A stretch of 64,000 nt of DNA from Zygaena filipendulae (taxonomy: Eukaryota; Arthropoda; Insecta; Lepidoptera; Zygaenidae). The DNA lies in the NCBI GenBank assembly GCA_907165275.2, contig OU015672.1, positions 1,842,501 to 1,906,500 on the forward strand. The letters run 5' to 3'. Within the stretch, counting starts at the first letter, position 1. The number at the start of each line of letters is the position of its first letter. Below the pieces are notes generated by a model. The model was not told where the DNA came from. It saw only the letters and a list, made by a program, of their open reading frames with translations, and did no database searches. Positions 49,801 to 58,800 of this stretch are shown in pieces. Made by a program: the position numbers and the translations under genes.

Positions 49801-52800
49801 AGTGGATGTTTGGAAAGTCCATATAGTCGAAATTATAACTTACTAGCTGTCCCCCGCGGTTTCACCCGTGGTAATTTCGGAGTACCCATGGGAAAAGTAC
49901 CCTATTTCACCAAGGACTCCAGTAGCTTCCTATAAGTGAAAGAATTTTCAATTCGCTTTAGTAGATCTAGGGATTACCCCCTACAACATGACTAACTCAC
50001 AATTCACAAACGATACCTCTTTCTACATATAATTGGACGCAGATAAGCAATAACATGTTAACCCACAAAATTAAGTTATTGATTCAGAACGATTTATTGA
50101 GAGTTAAGGAACGTTTTTTAATTATGTGTTTACCTTACTACATTGCTTAAATATGTAACTAAATATTGAACATAAAAAATGTTGACACAAAATGGCACTT
50201 CTACTTTTAAAACACGATTTACTCAAAATTTCTCCAGTGTGGGTTAACACACTATTGCTTATCTATGTCCAATTAATCCTTACTAATATTATAAATGCGA
50301 AAGTTTGTGTATGGATGGATGTTTGTTACTCTTTCACGCAAAAACTACTAGATGGATTTAAATTAAACTTTACAATAATATAGCTTATACATCAGATTAA
50401 CACATAGGGTACTTTTTATCCCGGAATTCCCGCGGGAACTCTGAAATTAACGCGGGTGAAACCGCGGGGCACAACTAGTATTAGTATAAGTAGATTAACT
50501 GTTCTCGCGTTTTCACCCGAGTTTATATCCGAGTGCCCTCGGTGACTTCGCCGGCAGAGAAGTACTCAATGTCCGTTTCTGTACCCCTGACGCCGGGTAT
50601 GTAAAGCCCGCTCCACATTCACGCGAGAATCTTGCGAGGACGCGAGAAAACCATGAGAACGTGAATGTGGAGCCGACGTTCTTCGCCGTATCTCTCGCGT
50701 TCTCGCAAGATTCTCGCGTGAATATGGAGCGGGAATATTTTATGATGATCGGTTGAGTATAGTTAAAACATGAAAAGGTAACACATACAGACAGAGAGTT
50801 GTATCTGGGGGCACGGTAGTGCCCCCGCCAAGACGAGCCAGCAAAACGCAAGGGCACTACCTACCTTTTCTCGAAGCGCTTCGTCGTTTTTTTGAACCCT
50901 CATAACTTGGGTTTGGATTATGCTAGATCAACAAAATTTTCGGGATATATTGTCAATAGCGGACTTATTGAACATATTAAGTTTTAATTGCATAGCTCCC
51001 ATCCTTTAGATTTTATTGATATCTAAAAAACCCCGATTTCGTCACTGACTCACTGATGATCATCAAAATTCTTAGGGTACTTCCTAATGTCCTAGAAAGC
51101 TGAAATTTGGTATGTAAGCTAGTATTAGTAAACAAACAACAAAAAAATTATAAAAATTGTAACTTTTATCTCTCAACCCCTTAAATTAGGGGATGGAAGT
51201 TTGTATGAGACTTCTGAAATTTTGACTTACAAAAATAAATGAAATCCCAACAAAAACATTTTCATGTAAAATGTTGCCAAGACGAGACCATATACCAGCA
51301 CTTTCAAAAAGTTATCAGATCTTATTTAGAGCCAAGCTTCTAACTCTACAAGGTCTAACTTCACAAACTCTACACCTTAGCCAAAATATGTGGCTTGGCC
51401 GTTTCGTTACTACAAAGAACTATTATTATATAACAGAAAAGTAATGAAAAATGGACCAATTTTTCACCTTAGGCCCATGTGAATGTAGCGAAATGGCCAA
51501 GCCACATATTTTGGCTAAGGTGTAGAGTTTGTGAAGTTAGACCTTGTAGAGTTAGAAGCTTAATGGCTCTACATAAGATCTGATAACTTTTTGAAAGTGC
51601 TGGTATATGGTCTCGTCTTGGCAACATTTTACATGAAAATGTTTTTGTTGGGATTTTGTTAACTTCTACTAGTAGGTATAGGTAGGTATTAAGTTTTATT
51701 ACGAAAAAGTTACAAACCATGTATTGATTGGCAAAGTCACCTAGTTCATTATATTTTGGAGATAATGGTTCTTGCCAAATAAGCTGGTTGGCTATTGAAA
51801 CTTTGCCTGAAAATATAAAAAGTTATTACACTATTTTATGTTTATTTTGATGACAATAAGTTCAGATAGTTTGAAAAAACTAAAAAAACACGCTTTGGGA
51901 ATGAACTAAATTAGTAAATTATCTAGGACCAGACTTTGATGGGAATTTCCCTGGCAGATAGCTGATGTTATAAGGAGTAACTAAAACAATTTTTTTCAGG
52001 GTTCCTGCGTGAATTCCGAAACTCACGCGTTAAAAATCTTTATAATATAAAAATCTCGTGTCACATCATTTGGGATAAACAAAATTAATGTAAAAATTAA
52101 TGTGATGAAGGAATCGATTAAGAAATCGAACCCGCAACGCCTAGCGTAGCAGTCAGGCTAACTAAATACGACAAACGCTGCTCTTCCTTGTCAAGACCAA
52201 TCACACGAGCCCCAACTCGATGGAGTCGTTCCGCGGAAATCCCCTTAGCCATCTTCCGGCTGCACCATCAGATCAGCTCCGTGTCATTATATTTTTACTT
52301 TTTTTTACGTAAGCAAAAACGGAGTCTATACGTTGAGTCGAAATGTCGCGTGACGTCACACCGCTGGTACAGTAATGGCGCCTTTATTCAAGTATATTTT
52401 CATTAATTTGAAAAAGCAAAATATACGTGTCTATAGTTTTTTTATTATTATTTTTATTCATTTATTGTTCTTAAATTTAGGTTTTTTACAGTAGATATAA
52501 ATTTACAAAATAATAAATATTATAAAAAACCTAAACCTAGTGTGCTACCGGCAGCGGAGCAGGGCTCAAACTACCGGTGGTTAAGGTCACAGAGACAGGA
52601 ACCTCCGTACAATACGTTTCGTGTCGAGAATTACCGCCTTCTGCATCTGACCTTTAAGCCAACGACCTAGCGAGAGTCTCTCGAGATGTTGATCGAGACT
52701 CTTCGCTATTAAACCGTTTGCCGAAACAACTATCGGGACAATGGTTGTGGAGTCAACATTCCACATAGCGGTTACCTCATGGGCCAGGTCAAGGTATTTA

Positions 52801-55800
52801 CTGACCTTGTCCTTCTCGGCTTTCACGAGGTTCTCGTCATGCGGGATGGTGACGTCAACAATCATTGCCCGGTGTTGGGACCGATCGATCACCACTTGGG
52901 ACCGATCGATCACCACTTATTATTTTTATTATTATCTAACTGACGGACAAAAATAAATTTGGAAAAAAAAAATAGTCAAATATCCTATAAATACTATATG
53001 CCTATAATAAATACTTAAATTAGATTAAATTCACTTATTAGATTGTTTGTTAGGTACAAGAACGGAGGCCAATAACCACCATGGTAGTTGTTATCCTACA
53101 GGTTACAATAGTGAAACTAATGCAGAGCGAGTGATCAAGTGAACACACCATGGTATTTCGGTTTGAACTCCTCGTCGTAGATCCTCCAGGCTTTGGCGTG
53201 GGCGATCAGCGTGTATTTAGCACAGTGGTAGCCCATGTGCTCCCGGTCGCGTATACCCGGGGCCAGCAGGCCCGTGTTGTAAGCGAGGTCACAGTGGATG
53301 AGCGGTTCGTTTATAGTCAGCCAGGTCTTGACGCGGTCGGCGTAAAGCGAGTACACCAGCCTGGCGTAGTCGGCGAACCAGTCCGCGATCAGTGGATTGG
53401 TCCAGCCGCCTGGAAAGCAGATGGGACTTTTTTTTGGAAGCGAAATATCTTTGGGCACTGTAGGAACTTGGTAACGTCAACTATAGTACCTATAGCCAAA
53501 GACAAAGATATTGAAAGAGAATAGATTGACAATACGCTTGGTCGCTTAGCTTTCCCCTTGAACTACGCAGCGGTCAAGTGATCTTATGCAAAGACATTGC
53601 GCTTATGTCATGTATATATAATATGTCATAGAGGAACAATATTTGAACGCCGCGTAGTATGAAGGTGCGTCATCTTTACTTAAAATATCATTGATCTTAT
53701 GCTAACAAAATGCCGTTGGCTAGCAGAGCCTATTGTCTATTAATACCACTTGACGGAAAGCGATGTGATTGGCTATTTGAAATGTACTTTGTGGTGATTG
53801 GTATTTGATTGCGCGCAACGATGTGATTGGTTTTTATTTTGATCATTCCCCCGCAAAAATTGGTTGACTTGGATTGCATAGTAAAAGTTTGTATTGTTCG
53901 TCTATTCTCTTATAATGTCTTTGCCCAACGACATTATATGAGATATACCTATTCTCTTTTAATATCTTTGCCTATATACCCATACAATATTTTGTCGGCA
54001 AATCGATTAATTAGTCATTTTACAAACGGCATCGTATTCGTTGGTCAGGCAAATTGTTTATAAGCACTTGTTACGAATTTTACGATATATGAATATAGGC
54101 TAGTCGGAAAGTGACAGTGAAAGTCCCGTTAAAATCATTCCAGCCGTTTCAAAAATAGCCGGAACAAACAGACAGACAATTTTCATATGCATTTAGTGAA
54201 AAGCTGTTAATTAAGAATTACAAACAGACACTTTAATTTTATTTACTTTTATGTCTGTATAGATTTATTTGGCCATAGTCAAGTAATTATTTTCAGTTAC
54301 GTACATCAGTTCATTAGGTACGCTGTAATATAATATTTTAATAACATATCAATACGCATCTAGAAAGTGCACTTAGGTATTGGTATGGTGCTATATAATA
54401 ATAGGGTGCAAAATATTTCATAAAACTTTTTTTTTCTAAAACAGTGTTAAAAAAGTTAGCGTTTTTAGTCATGGGACTAGTTCCACGGCATATGCTGAGT
54501 GGCAGCCATTTTGGTACCATATAATATTCTTCGTTAATTTAAGCCACACGTTTGTATTTATTTGGTTTTTATTTTTGTATCAAATAAACTTTTTTTCTGT
54601 TCAATTCGAAAGTCTCTCACCGTAGTCTTGGAGTGTCTGCGGCAAGTCCCAATGGTACATGGTGACAAGAGGCTCGATACCGTTCCTGAGGAGCTCGTCG
54701 ATAATATTGCTGTAGAATCTTATGCCATCCTCGCTGATGTTGTTGGGAAAGCCGGTCGGCATCAAGCGGGGCCAGGATATTGAAAATCTGTGTAAAACAT
54801 CATATGAAGCCTAAACATCTAGAAGATAGATTTATTATGAAACTAGCTGTTCCCGCGGTTTCACCCGCGTGAGTACCAGATTTACTTTTTAAGCCTTTAA
54901 AAACATTTCAAGATCAAAATTAGCCAAATCGGTCCAGTCATTCTCGAGTTTTAGCGAGACAAACGAACAGCACACATTTTTTTATATAAGAAGATATGTT
55001 AGAAGATGTATACCTATTTATTAAAGAGATGGACACTAATCTTGTGCGAGCGTTAACGCAAAGGATGCGTTTGAGTGAAAAATCATAATATTTATTATTC
55101 TTGAGTTCGGTATCGAATATATATATATCGAACTCCATAGAGGTTGTAGGGCAAAATTTGAGCACCTATCCTGTCAGCGGCATATTTGTAAATCTGCCAC
55201 TAGGTCTGCCCCCTTAGCCAATGAGTTGACAACCTACAATCGTTAAAGGATAAAAAACTAAGGAATAGATCGTCATGTCACGCGGTCACCTATAAATAAA
55301 TTAGTGTATAGTCAAAAATCCAGTCCTGCGTGACCACGTAACAACGACTCCGTTGTTGAGTTTTCTATGCGTTATCGATTGTGGATTGTCAACTTGGCTG
55401 TAGGGTTTGGGTGTAATAGAATCAGCGCGGTTCTATGTTTTTCGTAGTCAGAATTGTCCCTAAGCTAGTTTACCTATAAAAATCTAGGCCCAGACTCTTA
55501 ACAAGCTGGATGTCCTTTTTATAGTGACGGAAGGAGTCGCAAGCGATGTCTCCGTTGCTACGGTCTTCTATACGCTCGGGGTGCGAGTGTGTGAAGTGGT
55601 CCCATATGCTCTCACCTTTACCTGAAATTTTAAATTTAAATTATTTCACTTTTTTAATACTCTCTCATTTGTCCAATTTCAAAGAAACAAATACTCTTTA
55701 TGATGCGCTAAGTTATACTCAATCTTTGTATCTGATCTACATGAAAATACGTTCTTTGATAAATATATATAGGTATTCAATGTACAGACACGTGGACACT

Positions 55801-58800
55801 TCTGTTTAAAAAGATATACTAACTGTCCCCCGCGGTTTCACCCGCTTTAATTTCAGAGTTCCCGTGAGAAGGTCCTTTTCTGTACCCTTGACAACGTGTA
55901 TGCAAAATTTCATGATGATCGGTTGAGTATAGGACTTAGGCGTAAAAGCGTAACAAACAAACTGACAAAAGCATTTATCCTTACTAACTTTCTTACTTAC
56001 TAATAATAAAATATTATAAATGCGAAAGTGAGTTTGGGTGAGAAATTCTGCTTACACGTTGTCAGGGATACAGAGACGGACATAGGGTACTTTTTTTCCA
56101 GAATTCCCTTGGGAACAGCTAGTATTAAGATATAGAGTTTTGCTTACCACTGATGTTCCAAGCACCTTCGACTTGATACGCAGCCGTTGCGACTCCAAAC
56201 TTTAGCGAAGGGGGGATGCTGAGATCTTCTGTACTCGCCACAAACACAAGAGCGCTGAAATCAACAGCATAATTGACCAGATAAGATATTATTTTGCCAT
56301 TTATATACAGGACAACATACCTATTGTAATCCGGATTTCCTGCGGGAACTCCGAAATTAGCGCGGGTGAAACCGCGGGAACAGCTAGTAAAATATAAATT
56401 TACATTAAAATTTGCACATAGGGCAAAAACATACTAGACTAATGTAGTTTTACATCACTGTATACATACCTAATTATTGTAACCAACCATGTTTAAAGTA
56501 AATAAGTGAATTGAATTGAATCGAAAGATTTCAAGCTCACGCTATCCTATTCTATTCTATATTCTGTTCTGTTCTGTTCTGTTCGGTTCGGTTCGGTTCG
56601 GTTCGGTTCGGTTCGGTTCGGTTCGGTTCGGTTCGGTTCGGTTCGGTTCGGTTCGGTTCGGTTCGGTTCTGTTCTGTTCTGTTCTGTTCTGTTCTGTTCT
56701 GTTCTGTTCTGTTCTGTTCTGTTCTGTTCTGTTCTGTTCTGTTCTGTTCTGTTCTGTTCTGTTCTGTTCTGTTCTGTTCTGTTCTGTTCTGTTCTGTTCT
56801 GTTCTGTTCTGTTCTGTTCTGTTCTGTTCTGTTCTGTTCTGTTCTGTTCTGTTCTGTTCTGTTCTGTTCTGTTCTGTTCTGTTCTGTTCTGTTCTGTTCT
56901 GTTCTGTTCTGTTCTGTTCTGTTCTGTTCTGTTCTGTTCTGTTCTGTTCTGTTCTGTTCTGTTCTGTTCTGTTCTGTTCTGTTCTGTTCTGTTCTGTTCT
57001 GTTCTGTTCTGTTCTGTTCTGTTCTGTTCTGTTCTGTTCTGTTCTATTCTATTCTATTCTATTCTATTCTATTCTATTCTATTCTATTCTATTCTATTCT
57101 ATTCTATTCTATTCTATTCTATTCTATTCTATTCTATTCTATTCTATTCTATTCTATTCTATTCTATTCTATTCTATTCTATTCTATTCTATTCTATTCT
57201 ATTCTATTCTATTCTATTCTATTCTATTCTATTCTATTCTATTCTATTCTATTCTATTCTATTCTATTCTATCCTATTCTATTCTATTCTATCCTATCCT
57301 ATCCTATCCTATCCTATCCTATCCTATCCTATCCTATCCTTTTTTTTTCGTGAGGAGGGGAAAATCCCTAACTAGAGCATGGACTATCAGATCATTTTTG
57401 TAATACCGGTATTGTTACGATATTCATTTTCAAAATATCGGAATACCGGTATTTCGATATTTTTTCGATATTTTGATATAAAAGAAAGAAAATTGGTAAA
57501 AAAAAACCGACACGGACATTATTAAGTCCGTGTCGGTTTTTTTACCAATTTTAGGTAAGTGTATTATAATATTTGAAATGTGATCAGGATACAAAATAAA
57601 ACAACTTTTTTACTAAACAATCGTCTTAAAACAATGTTGGTATAGCCTATGGTAATCTTTTAAGACTTTGATGTGGACGGCAACTGTAACTGATGAGATT
57701 GAGCGGTCAATTGTTGGAAAATCGATCGTAAAAAGCACAATGCATCTAAAGTGTTATCTTTTAAAGACGATCTTATCTTGTTGCAAGTGTAGGCAGCGGC
57801 AGAAAAAGCTCTTTCCGACTCTACACTCGTGGGTGGTATCGTCAATAAATATCTGTAGACCTTGTCTAAATGAATACCTCGATCACCCCCGTTTTCATAA
57901 AGTGCCATTTTAATCCTAATAAGTTTAAGCTTATCATTCTCATCATGACCACCGCCACTACCAGCTTCATTTTCTCCTACATTCCTAGGGCTAGGTTGTG
58001 AAATTTTCTCTCTCAACGACTTCTCTATTACTTTATTCAGTTCCTTCTCAAAATTACCACGATCTTCATCGTCACTGAAACTAATGCTAGTGTTAGTGCT
58101 ATCTAAATTGACATTCAGAGCAGAAGATTGGACTTCAAAACGCCGATAGAGCGAATAAATAGCCTCCACCATTTCGAAGTTGGTTAATTTTGGAAAATTG
58201 TCCGTAGCAACTTCTTTGAAGTAGTTTTCCGGATTGTGCAAATATTGCAAAAGTGTAGTGACAGAAAGACGTCTTTGGGAAATACGTTCACGTAAACTTG
58301 CAGCCAATTTCACTGATAGAACAGATTTCTGAGAATCCAGTTTGCGTAGCATAAACTTCAGAGCTGCATCGGCCGATAAAAGTGTGGCATCTCGCCGGCA
58401 CAATGCCTCAACGGTCACTTTTATGATGTACAAACTCTTTTGCATACTGTCTATCATTTCGTACTCATGCTGTGTAAATTTTATGTCTGAATCCATGTCA
58501 ATAAGTGCTTTGGAAACACTCGACTTCAGTCTATTAAATCTTTCCAACATAATAGCCATGCTTCCCCAACGAGTTTTACAGTCAGCAAGCAGTTGTAGTT
58601 CTTTTCCCATATCTTGTTTCACATGTTTCTGTAAATACATGTCATTCTTCATAGGAGATTTCTTAAAAATTTTAACTACATTGCGTACTTTTTCAATAAC
58701 GCTTTTGTAGTTATCGTTGAGTCTATATAAATGGGACTCTAAACATTCAATTTCCAGGCTTCCGTTATCATCTTCCTGGCTGCTCTGAACCGCGTCATCT

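Noticed and set aside
53150..53524. 124-residue plus-strand frame
   Set aside because: Shadow of GH1 gene 2 exon 5, which carries TINEP on the minus strand.
56516..57403. 295-residue open frame rich in SVLFC and SILFY repeats
   Set aside because: It is entirely the translation of the pentanucleotide array; a 5-bp unit with no stop in this frame gives a 5-residue repeat. It is antisense to GH1 gene 2 intron 1 and has no flanking coding signal.
58342..58710. 122-residue plus-strand frame
   Set aside because: Antisense shadow of the hAT transposase remnant.
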